Assembly (NCBI RefSeq): GCF_015207875.1
Contig: NZ_JADEVZ010000011.1
Span: forward strand, 1 to 64,000
DNA from: Dolichospermum sp. LEGE 00240
Lineage (GTDB): Bacteria; Cyanobacteriota; Cyanobacteriia; Cyanobacteriales; Nostocaceae
Direction of reading: 5' to 3'
Length of the DNA stretch: 64,000 bases
Shown here: piece after piece, positions 43,560-51,980 of the stretch
Numbering within the stretch: the first letter of the stretch is position 1
Layout of the letters: each line of letters begins with the position of its first letter
Made by a program: the position numbers and the translations under genes
The notes under the pieces: generated by a model
Told to the model about the DNA's origin: nothing
What the model saw: the letters and a program-made list of their open reading frames with translations, nothing else
Database searches by the model: none

Positions 43560-44279
43560 TTACAGGTAATCCCGTAATCGCACAACTTCACCAATAACTA
43601 TAACTGCGGGAGAGAGAGATAAGCCAGCGGTTTGTTCGCGGATATTTCCCAGTTCTCCTGTCCAGATTTCTTGACTGGGTGTTCCAGCCCAACGGATAAT
43701 AGCAATGGGTGTAGAATGAGGTTTTCTATATTTTATCAGTTGCTGGATTATTTCTGGTAAATTTTTTCCCCCCATCAAAATTACTAAGGTTTCTAAGCTT
43801 GCTAATGCTTCCCAGTTTAAAGTTTCTGGTTCATGGGCTGTACAAACTGCAAAACAACGACTAAGAACGTTATCGGTGAGGGGAATCTTTGCTAATAATG
43901 GTGCAGCTAAGGCAGAAGAAATTCCCGGAACGATTTCAAATTCACAACCTGCATTTTTTAAAGCGGCAATTTCTAAAATACAGCGCCCAAATATCAAAGG
44001 ATCTCCCGATTTTAATCTGATAACTTGTTTTTTTTCTAAACAATATTTTACCAATAAAGCGTTGATTTCCGCTTGGGAAGTGCTGGGTTTACCTCCCCGT
44101 TTACCAACATCTATTTTTAGGCAATCAACAGGGACACAATCTAATAATTGACTATCAACTAAAGCATCGTACACCAATACCTGGGCAGATGCTAACAGCC
44201 GATAGGCTTTAACGGTTAAATATTCTACATCTCCAGGTCCTGCACCAACAAGATAAACTTTACCTATTTCTCTAATCAT
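43560..44279 (-). CDS. cobA: Uroporphyrinogen-III C-methyltransferase
   Basis: 239 residues. CobA adds two methyl groups to uroporphyrinogen III to give precorrin-2, the branch toward sirohaem and cobalamin. Motifs: VYLVGAGPGD (~8-17), SGDPLIFGR (~91-99), VPGISSALAAPLLAKIPLT (~119-137) and VILMGGKNL. Only the methyltransferase domain is present, without CysG dehydrogenase. Upstream of hemD on the same strand, so substrate supply and use may be co-expressed. Confidence 0.95.
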   Translation of the reverse strand: MIREIGKVYLVGAGPGDVEYLTVKAYRLLASAQVLVYDALVDSQLLDCVPVDCLKIDVGKRGGKPSTSQAEINALLVKYCLEKKQVIRLKSGDPLIFGRCILEIAALKNAGCEFEIVPGISSALAAPLLAKIPLTDNVLSRCFAVCTAHEPETLNWEALASLETLVILMGGKNLPEIIQQLIKYRKPHSTPIAIIRWAGTPSQEIWTGELGNIREQTAGLSLSPAVIVIGEVVRLRDYL

Positions 44280-44499
44280 ATTTATTGTTTACTTTTAATA
44301 ATTTGCAATTGGGTTTTAATGCGATATATAATACCAATTTAGGATGAGAATAGAATAGGATTTTAAAAATTATTGACCGCAGATAAACGCAGATAAACGC
44401 AGATAAAGACGGATGAATTAATGGATTTCTCCTGTATTGGTAGTCAAGACTCACCAAATTTCGCTAGATTAGATCCAGGTACACTTATAGGAATTTTCA

Positions 44500-45195
44500 A
44501 TGTCAGCACAATTGTTACTGGTAGATGACGAACCGGGATTGCGGGAAGCCGTCAAAGAATACTTACAAGAAAGCGGTTTTAGGGTTCAAACTGCCAGTAA
44601 TGCCCGTGAAGGTTGGGACTGGATGCAAGCGAACACCGCTGATTTGGTCATTTCTGATATTATGATGCCCCAGGTGGATGGCTATCAGTTCCTCAAGCAA
44701 ATGCGAGATGACCCCCGTTTCCAAGCCTTACCAGTGGTCTTTCTAACTGCTAAGGGGATGACAGGCGATCGCATTCAAGGCTATCATGCAGGTGTTGATG
44801 CGTACTTATCTAAACCATTCGATCCTGATGAATTAGTCGCCATAGTTGAAAACTTACTAGCGCGTCGCAGCGCCCAAACTCCCACTATCGGGGAAGACAG
44901 CGATACCCCAAATCTTGCCGATTTGGCTAATCAAATCGCTCAAATTAGAATACTATTAACTCACAGGAGTGCCATCTCCCAATCTCCGGCCCCGTTTAAA
45001 ATAGATTTGACTCCTAGAGAGCAAAGTGTTTTAAATTTGGTAGCAGAAGGATTAATGAACAAGGAAATTGCCCGTCGCTTAGAAACAAGCGTCCGCAATG
45101 TCGAGAAGTATGTCAGCCGTTTATTTAGTAAAACTGGGACTAATAGTCGCACGGAGTTAGTTCGTTTTGCCCTAGAACATGGTCTAGCTAAGTGA
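44500..45195 (+). CDS. NarL/LuxR-type response regulator (Ycf29-like)
   Basis: 231 residues. Receiver (~4-120): LLVDDEPGLREAV, phospho-acceptor in LVISDIMMPQVDGYQF, Thr in FLTAKG and Lys in YLSKPF. LuxR-type helix-turn-helix (~165-230): LTPREQSVLNLVAEGLMNKEIARRL. The conserved pattern resembles Ycf29 of red algal plastids and its cyanobacterial homologues; the partner kinase and targets are unknown. The leader region has three copies of CGCAGATAAA at 44373-44402. Confidence 0.9.
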   Translation: MSAQLLLVDDEPGLREAVKEYLQESGFRVQTASNAREGWDWMQANTADLVISDIMMPQVDGYQFLKQMRDDPRFQALPVVFLTAKGMTGDRIQGYHAGVDAYLSKPFDPDELVAIVENLLARRSAQTPTIGEDSDTPNLADLANQIAQIRILLTHRSAISQSPAPFKIDLTPREQSVLNLVAEGLMNKEIARRLETSVRNVEKYVSRLFSKTGTNSRTELVRFALEHGLAK

Positions 45196-45440
45196 ACCAA
45201 TCCCTGAGTGATTGGAGTTACTTGGTAAAAAAAAATGGTAAAATGCACCTGGATAACTTTGCTGCCGAATTTGACTACTAATTTTCCTAGCTTGCCAGTA
45301 CAAAGACGCAAATATTGTAGACGTAGTTTTATGGTTACAAGCAAACTTATTGTTGGGAAAAATAGGTAGAGGCAGACTTTTAAAACTCAATCTTGAAAAC
45401 CCTAAATTAGATCGGTTATGGCGAGGGATAACACTGAATA

Positions 45441-45722
45441 CTATTGTATGGTATCAGCGAAATTGCGTAACCGCATCAGTTGACGACGCATTTGTGGAGA
45501 GGCTTTAAATTCCGAAATCTCCTGAGCTTTAACTGATGCTTGTAAGGTTTCTAAAAAATCGTCAGATCCTTCTGTTAAAGCTTCTAGTAATACTTGTAAC
45601 AGTTGCTCTCGATCACTTAACAAACTCTTTTCCTCTATCAGACGGAATTTGAGGTGAATTTCACAATCATAAACACCTACTTCGGGATTATTTATTTGAC
45701 GTGGTAATGCTTTGGAATTCAT
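45441..45722 (-). CDS. Npun_R1517-type small regulator
   Basis: 93 residues, without membrane segments. The sequence NNPEVGVYDCEIHLKFRLIE followed by LLSDREQLLQVLLEAL and SPQMRRQLMRLRN matches what I recall of the family called Npun_R1517 heterocyst differentiation regulator in filamentous cyanobacteria. The match is from memory and the role is not visible in the sequence itself. The gene has a 750-base upstream region, long for such a small gene, which suggests complex control. Confidence 0.7.
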   Translation of the reverse strand: MNSKALPRQINNPEVGVYDCEIHLKFRLIEEKSLLSDREQLLQVLLEALTEGSDDFLETLQASVKAQEISEFKASPQMRRQLMRLRNFADTIQ

Positions 45723-46480
45723 GGTTTTGAGGATTTATTTGCTTAGTGGTTATACGGATTAGGGACTAAATCTCCAGAAAAATTCCTTATACTTTCTTTA
45801 TACTTTTGTGAATCCAAAGTCTTGACAGATTCAGAATTTCTCCTGATCCGTAAAACTGGCATTCTATTTTACTCCCCCTGTCTTTTTTCAGTTAGATTTT
45901 ACTATTTTTTGATGTTTCTCTACTAGTTATGGCATATCTTAGCCATAAACTATTATTCGATTTTTGAGATGTTATGCCATGAAGTTTTTGTAAGGAGTTG
46001 ATTAGCCCTTGATAAAGGTTTCTACATCAATTTGTTAAAAACGTCAAGAAATATTATTTTTTTTACTTTTATTGTCTGGTAATACTTAAGCATTTGTACC
46101 GAAGACGCTCCTTTGATAAATCCAATTCATAATTGTAGGAAAATTCGCTAAAGTTACTACAAGTTGAGTATATTTACATGAGAAAAAATCAAAATCAGTA
46201 AAAAAATCAGGAAATTTTTTGTGAATAATCACATCCCTGGGACAAAACTAACGGCCAAATTACAATTGAAGGCAGGTAAATGAGATACAAAGTGGAATTC
46301 AACCCCCAAACACCCGGATTTCTGCTTCCTTCTTCCTAAACTCCTAAACTCCTGAACTCCCGAACTCCAAACACCGAACTCCTAATGAGAGTGACTTTCT
46401 TATTCATTTCTGCTGTAAGCTCAAACATAGCAGTTAAAATGATTGCAGTGTAATTCAGCTAAATTCTTACACCCAAATTT
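45723..46480. other. Long divergent regulatory region
   Basis: Between the Npun_R1517-type gene (minus) and ndhM (plus). AT-rich, no supported gene. A run of CTCCTAAA/CTCCTGAA/CTCCCGAA units of about 8-9 bases is at 46335-46387. No clear NtcA site (GTA-N8-TAC) was found by eye. Confidence 0.55.
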
Positions 46481-46837
46481 ATGGATAACCTGATGCTGCT
46501 TAAGTCCACAACCCGCCATGTTCGCATTTTTGCGGCTGAAATGGACAAAGATAACCTGATTCCGAGTAATCAAGTCTTGACACTAGATATTGATCCAGAC
46601 AACGAGTTCAACTGGAATGAAGATGCTTTGCAAAAAGTTTATCGCCAGTTTGATCAACTGGTAGAAGCATCTAGTGGCGAGGATCTGACAGATTATAACC
46701 TACGCCGGATTGGTTCAGATTTGGAGCATTATCTGCGATCGCTCCTCCAAAAAGGTGAAATTAGCTATAATCTCTCCAGTCGGGTTACTAACTACAGTAT
46801 GGGACTACCCCAAGTAGCAACCAGTAACAACCAATAG
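46481..46837 (+). CDS. ndhM: NAD(P)H-quinone oxidoreductase subunit M
   Basis: 118 residues. NdhM is a membrane-arm-adjacent subunit of the cyanobacterial NDH-1 complex for cyclic electron flow and respiration. The family core is clear: LLKSTTRHVRIFAAE, LTLDIDPDNEFNWNEDALQK, EDLTDYNLRRIGSDLEHYLR, and SYNLSSRVTNYSMGLPQVA. The start at 46481 (MDNLML) or 46493 (MLLKS) are both possible. Confidence 0.95.
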   Translation: MDNLMLLKSTTRHVRIFAAEMDKDNLIPSNQVLTLDIDPDNEFNWNEDALQKVYRQFDQLVEASSGEDLTDYNLRRIGSDLEHYLRSLLQKGEISYNLSSRVTNYSMGLPQVATSNNQ

Positions 46838-47045
46838 AATAGTACATACTTAGTCCTGGCGAAGCTAATTCGCCGGCTATGTCAAGTTTTAGTGACAAAT
46901 TGAGAATTAGTTCTGCGATCGCTACATATTCCCATAACAATAAAAGTTATGATGAATCTGTGGATTGCTAAAAATATGCGCGGTAGTAACTATAGCTACC
47001 AAATACTGTTGAGAAAATGCTAATTGCAGAATCGGTGGGAAAACT

Positions 47046-49226
47046 ATGGAAAATGATGCGGTAACGCTCTGCTGCCCAAATGAATATTGTCAATCTGCTA
47101 ATCCCCTCACCCACAAATTTTGCCAGCAGTGTTCCACTCCCCTGCCAAAGCGTTATCTTTGGGCTGTGGGCAGTGATTTTAGCCATTGTCAACCTGGGTC
47201 TGTTTTAAGCGATGCGGGCGCTCGCTATTTAGTCATTGATAAATCCATACTTTTAGATATCAAACCTGGTTTATTGCCCGAAATACCTGAATTAGATGAT
47301 TTAGGAAAAATTAGACCCTACCTCAAACTAATCACCTATCGTCTCCACACCCCACAAGTTTATGGAGTCCTCAATTTAAGTGATGGGCAGACCAAAACAG
47401 AAATACTACTATTAGAAAACCCACCATTAATAGTTGATGCAGGCATTACTCAAGTCAATCTATGTATAAGCTTGAACGATTCTTGGAGTCAAGCCTCATC
47501 AATGCGTCAAATTCATTGGCTATGGCAACTAGCTAATTTGTGGCAACCCCTAGCCCTTGAAGGAGTAGCATCTAGCCTCCTAGATAGTTCTATATTAAGA
47601 GTAGAAGGAGTAATAATTCGCTTATTAGAATTGCGATTTGATGGCAAAAACTCGCCGACATTAACCCAATTAGGAGAATTTTGGCAACAACTGCTCCCAA
47701 CTACTAAACCAAATATTGCCCCATTTGTGCAACAAGTATGTGATTGGTTAATTAAAGGAGAAATTAACTCATCGAGTCAATTAATTAAAATTTTAGATCA
47801 GGGATTGAGCCAATTAGCAAAATCTCAAACAACCACAATTAAAATCTATACTAAAACAGACCCAGGACCGAGCCGACCCCGTAACGAAGATGCTTGTTAC
47901 CCTGCCGGAGACACTTTAATCACTAAACCACCCCAGGAGAACACCCTAGCTATTGTTTGTGATGGTATTGGTGGACATGAAGGCGGTAACGTGGCTTCCA
48001 ACCTCGCAATTGAAACTATTTATAAACAAATCAAAGAACTGACTTCATTTCCCGCCGACAACATAGATGCCTCCTTACTACTTTCGGACTTAGAACGGGC
48101 AGTAGCCACAGCTAATGACAAAATCAGCCAGCGTAATGATAACGAACATCGTCAAGGGCGACAACGGATGGGAACAACTATTGTCATGGCTTTACCTGTT
48201 GCCCATGAAATGTATATTGCCCATGTCGGTGATAGTCGTGCCTATTGGATTACTCGTCATGGTTGTCATCAAGTTACCTTAGATGATGATGTCGCCTCCC
48301 GTGAAGTCCGTTTAGGCTATGCTCTTTACAGGGAAGCTTTAAAACACAGTGGTTCTGGCTCATTGGTTCAGGCATTAGGAATGAGTAAAAGTACCTCGCT
48401 ACACCCCACATCTCAACGCTTTATTGTTGATGAAGATGCTGTTTTTTTACTCACTTCCGATGGTCTGAGTGATTTTGATAGAGTGGAAGAATCTTGGGAA
48501 ACTGAAATCTTACCTCTTCTCTCTGGAAAAACAAGTATAGAAGATGTTGCCCAAAGATTAATAGAAATTGCCAATACTAAAAATGGACATGATAATGCCA
48601 CTATTGCCTTAGTACATTATCATGTTGAATACTCTGAACCAGAGACGATAATTACAGCGGATATTTCTCATCTTTTACCTGACACAGAATTATACTCAGC
48701 CGGTGATGATACAGCCAATGGGCAGAGTTTTATTAATAATCCGAAAACTCAAGTTAGTTCTGAAGGCAAGACTGCTAGACTCTCCCAATTACCACTACAG
48801 TTGTTTATTATTTTGGGATTAACGTTATTAGCTGGGTTATTAGGATATTGGTTTAAACTCCAAATTAAGTCACCAACAACAATAATTTCTTCTCCGTCTC
48901 CATTTTCTAGTCAAGCGCCACCTTCGACTAGACCAAGAACTTTAGAAAATCTCTCTCCTAATTGGGTGATTCAAGCGAAGAGTCCCATAATTTTAAATAA
49001 GCAACCTTTCCCCGCTGAAAGTTTTTTTCAAGTTCAAGTTATAGATAAAAAAGCTAATCCCAATCCTGTGGATAATCCAGATGTAAGTTTGCGCGTCTGT
49101 GAAAAATCCAATCCAGCACCAAAAACTCCTAAAATTAAAATAGTCAAACTTGAATTTTCCGAACTGCAAGCTTTAGCCAAGGATATCTCTATTCTACAAT
49201 CAGATCAACCTAGCATTTGTGAATAG
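47046..49226 (+). CDS. PP2C-type phosphatase with zinc ribbon and membrane anchor
   Basis: 726 residues. N-terminal zinc ribbon: CCPNEYC and CQQC spaced by ~17 residues. A long region of unknown structure (~50-265) follows. The PP2C domain (~270-530) is complete: RPRNEDA, CDGIGGHEGG, RMGTTIVMA, HVGDSRAYW, LTSDGLSD and GHDNATIAL hold the metal Asp residues. One membrane helix (~582-604) and a Pro-rich tail with a short globular C-terminus come last. It should remove phosphate from Ser/Thr on partner proteins, presumably at the membrane. Next gene, 211 bases on, encodes a phosphothreonine-binding FHA protein. Confidence 0.92.
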   Translation: MENDAVTLCCPNEYCQSANPLTHKFCQQCSTPLPKRYLWAVGSDFSHCQPGSVLSDAGARYLVIDKSILLDIKPGLLPEIPELDDLGKIRPYLKLITYRLHTPQVYGVLNLSDGQTKTEILLLENPPLIVDAGITQVNLCISLNDSWSQASSMRQIHWLWQLANLWQPLALEGVASSLLDSSILRVEGVIIRLLELRFDGKNSPTLTQLGEFWQQLLPTTKPNIAPFVQQVCDWLIKGEINSSSQLIKILDQGLSQLAKSQTTTIKIYTKTDPGPSRPRNEDACYPAGDTLITKPPQENTLAIVCDGIGGHEGGNVASNLAIETIYKQIKELTSFPADNIDASLLLSDLERAVATANDKISQRNDNEHRQGRQRMGTTIVMALPVAHEMYIAHVGDSRAYWITRHGCHQVTLDDDVASREVRLGYALYREALKHSGSGSLVQALGMSKSTSLHPTSQRFIVDEDAVFLLTSDGLSDFDRVEESWETEILPLLSGKTSIEDVAQRLIEIANTKNGHDNATIALVHYHVEYSEPETIITADISHLLPDTELYSAGDDTANGQSFINNPKTQVSSEGKTARLSQLPLQLFIILGLTLLAGLLGYWFKLQIKSPTTIISSPSPFSSQAPPSTRPRTLENLSPNWVIQAKSPIILNKQPFPAESFFQVQVIDKKANPNPVDNPDVSLRVCEKSNPAPKTPKIKIVKLEFSELQALAKDISILQSDQPSICE

Positions 49227-49396
49227 GTGACAGGTGACAGGTGACAGGTGACAGGTGACAGGTGACAGGTGACAGGTGACAGGTTACAGGTGACAGGTGA
49301 CAGGTGACAGGTGACAGGTGACAGGTGACAGGTGACAGGTGACAGGTGACAGGTGACAGGTGACAGGTGACAGGTGACAGGTGACAGGTGACAGGT
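49225..49396. repeat. AGGTGAC heptamer array, about 24 copies
   Basis: Starts within the PP2C stop codon (TAG at 49224-49226) and runs to 49396 with period 7, interrupted by one AGGTTAC variant at 49281. The complementary heptamer CTGTCAC forms an array at 57489-57565 and a short run near 51957. A CCAATGA run follows at 49408-49440, up to the next start codon. Confidence 0.95.
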
Positions 49397-49437
49397 AGAA
49401 ATTTTCCCAATGACCAATGACCAATAACCAATGACCA

Positions 49438-51093
49438 ATGAGCAAATCCATGTTCAGCACGAATTTGGCAATGCCTTCGGCGAGTATAGCGATCGCCCGC
49501 CTAGCAAATACTAGCACAGATCACTTCGCTATTTGGGTAGTCAAAGCACCATATCCCAGTGGCTATGTTCTCCGTGATTGTGTTTTCTCCCCTGAACTTA
49601 ATCAAGTTTGGCAAGAATGGCAACAAATGTTTGCTGGTCATAGTCCCCTGGATATTTCTTCCCATTCAATTTCTTCATCAGTTAATACCCTGGGATTAAG
49701 TGTAATTCCACCCGCTGAAGGTCAAAGGACAAGCCCCTATAGTAGTCGTCTGATGCAATCATTAGGCATCAATCTCTGGGGATGGATATTTGATGGGGCG
49801 ATTCTGAATAGCTGGGAACGGAGTCGGGGTATGGCTATGGGTCAAAAGACTCAATTACGCTTTCGGTTAGAAATTCGTGATCCTGATCTGATTGCCCTCC
49901 CCTGGGAAATTATGCAGCGGGAAGTGGGACAATCCGCCATATCTCTGTCCCAAGATGTGTTATTTAGTCGTACCATTAGCGCAGTTGAACCATTGCCAGA
50001 ATTGCGGACTGACCGGGCGGTAAATATTCTGCTGGTGTTAGGACATAATCATAAATTACAACTAGATCAGGAAGCGTCTTTACTGAAAAAGACATTGTTA
50101 GAAGAACATCCTGGGGGCAAAACTGCCGCTGGATACGCACCTTGTACAGTAAAAACCCTGATCCAACCGACAAAGGCAGAGTTAATTCAGGAGTTAGAAA
50201 CTAAAGCTTATAATGTGTTTTTTTATGCTGGTCATGGATTACCAGATCCAGATGGAGGCTCATTATTTTTAGGAAATGAACTCAAAATTAATGGCATAGA
50301 ATTAGCTCAGGTTTTAACGCGAACAGGTATAAAATTAGGAGTTTTTAACGCCTGTTGGGGAGCGCGACCAGCAGCAGTTAATCACCAAGCAATCCCGGCT
50401 AGTAGTTTGGCTGAGGTGTTAATTGGTCATGGTGTGCCGGCGGTATTGGGGATGCGTGATGAAATTGCTGATGTAGAAAGTCATAGTTTTATTCAAACTT
50501 TTGCTTCCAGTTTGCGATCGCGTAAATTAATTGATGAAGCAGTGGCAACCGCTAGACAAGAACTATTGACACTGTATAAATTTAATCAACCAGCTTGGAC
50601 ATTACCAGTTCTCTACCTCCATCCTGATTTTGATGGAGAACTGATTAAAGATGTCGATGAAGGAGTCACAGAACTACCAAATACGGCGATTTCTGACCTA
50701 TTTACCCCCATGAATACAGCTTATTTGCGATCGCTCACACCAGGAGGCAAAATTTGGTTATTACGTTCTGGAGTTACCCGCATCGGTCGCACAAAAGAGA
50801 ATGATATTATCATCCCCGAAATTTATATTTCCAGACACCACGCAGAAATTTTATGTCGGAAGACTCTCAAAGAAAATACATCCATGACCACTTATTACCT
50901 ACAGGATTTGTCTACCTATGGGACAACCTGGTATTTAAGCCCTAATGGTTGGCAACAAATCCTCCGCGAAGAAGTACCTTTAACATCGGGAATGCAGTTA
51001 ATGTTTGGGAGTTCTAAAGGTGAAATTTGGGAATTTATTCGGGAGGATTCCATCAGTAGGGGCGCAGGCCCTGCGCCCAAAAGTCAGGAGTAA
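49438..51093 (+). CDS. CHAT protease domain fused to an FHA domain
   Basis: 551 residues. The CHAT domain (caspase HetF-associated with Tprs, ~190-400) has the clan CD dyad: His266 in FYAGHG and Cys306 in VFNACWGA. The FHA domain (~435-535) has IGRTKENDIII, SRHHAE and the LSTYGTTW strand, so it should bind phosphothreonine. An N-terminal region (~25-185) precedes CHAT. This order, protease plus phospho-reader, suggests recruitment or activation by kinase signalling, opposed by the adjacent PP2C. The N-terminal LAMPSASIAIAR includes a repeat-derived stretch. Confidence 0.92.
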   Translation: MSKSMFSTNLAMPSASIAIARLANTSTDHFAIWVVKAPYPSGYVLRDCVFSPELNQVWQEWQQMFAGHSPLDISSHSISSSVNTLGLSVIPPAEGQRTSPYSSRLMQSLGINLWGWIFDGAILNSWERSRGMAMGQKTQLRFRLEIRDPDLIALPWEIMQREVGQSAISLSQDVLFSRTISAVEPLPELRTDRAVNILLVLGHNHKLQLDQEASLLKKTLLEEHPGGKTAAGYAPCTVKTLIQPTKAELIQELETKAYNVFFYAGHGLPDPDGGSLFLGNELKINGIELAQVLTRTGIKLGVFNACWGARPAAVNHQAIPASSLAEVLIGHGVPAVLGMRDEIADVESHSFIQTFASSLRSRKLIDEAVATARQELLTLYKFNQPAWTLPVLYLHPDFDGELIKDVDEGVTELPNTAISDLFTPMNTAYLRSLTPGGKIWLLRSGVTRIGRTKENDIIIPEIYISRHHAEILCRKTLKENTSMTTYYLQDLSTYGTTWYLSPNGWQQILREEVPLTSGMQLMFGSSKGEIWEFIREDSISRGAGPAPKSQE

Positions 51094-51278
51094 AAACCAG
51101 TTGATAATTAACAATGAGATCCAGTATCTAAATTCAAACCCAGACAGCAACCCAGTTTTGTTCCTCCTTCCTTCTTCCTCCTGACTCCTGACTCCTTGAC
51201 TCCTGCTGTATTTTGCGGAAATTCAATTGTTGAGTTTGTAGCTGTCAATAGCACCTATAAATTAATAGTGAGAAAAAA

Positions 51279-51908
51279 ATGAAACCCCACACTAATGATT
51301 TAAATATTTTAAATATTGCCCCATCAAATGTAGATTTAGAATTTATAGAAGCACTGTTAGAACCTGAAGATACTGCTTATCCCTGGAATTTGGCTGATGA
51401 ATCTTCAGAAGCTTATTTTCATAACCTAGAACTACAGTTTGGGTTGCAAGATTTTTTAGATGCAGAACTAAGTACAAGTGCCGATAATTTTTATCAAAAT
51501 TTAGATACAATTTGGGATCAAGTTGCTGTTCTTAAAAATAACAGTAGTAAAAATATCGTTAATTATCTTCAGGAAGTTTTGCAGAACGCTTTTTCAGTTA
51601 TTCCTGGTGGTTTACTCACTGCGATAGCTCAAAAAACTACTGAAGTTTCTATGCTTGAACAATCAGCTAGTGAGAAATTAGTGGCATGTGTAAAAGCTTT
51701 ACTACCCAGTTGGGAAGTAGATGATCTGTTGGTTTTAGCTCGTCCTTTTGCTTACGCAATGCGAAGTAGTGAACCACATACATTGACATCACTAATTAGA
51801 GATTTTGAAGAGCGGGATTGGGCAAATTTATCAGAAATAGAACAAGCAAAAATTACCTTAGCGATCGCTGATTATGCCCTCCAACATCTCTCAAAATCTG
51901 ATTCTTAA
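51279..51908 (+). CDS. Unknown helical protein of the CHAT-FHA cluster
   Basis: 209 residues, acidic, all-helical in appearance, without membrane segments or a domain I recognise. The N-terminus (NILNIAPSNVDLEFIEALLEPED) is followed by a helical bundle with LLTAIAQKTTEVSML and VKALLPSWEVDDLLVLARPFAYAMR. Encoded 185 bases after the CHAT-FHA gene, on the same strand. It may be a substrate, adaptor or regulator of the protease. Confidence 0.7.
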   Translation: MKPHTNDLNILNIAPSNVDLEFIEALLEPEDTAYPWNLADESSEAYFHNLELQFGLQDFLDAELSTSADNFYQNLDTIWDQVAVLKNNSSKNIVNYLQEVLQNAFSVIPGGLLTAIAQKTTEVSMLEQSASEKLVACVKALLPSWEVDDLLVLARPFAYAMRSSEPHTLTSLIRDFEERDWANLSEIEQAKITLAIADYALQHLSKSDS

Positions 51909-51980
51909 CCCTAATTTTTACCTCTTGCCTGTTCCCTATTCCCTATTCCCTATTCCCTGTCACCTGTCACCTACTATATC

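Noticed and set aside
49205-49517. Three overlapping minus-strand frames made of repeated HLSPVTC
   Set aside because: A heptanucleotide array is open in all three frames and gives the same heptapeptide in each. They have no start signals and are only the AGGTGAC array.
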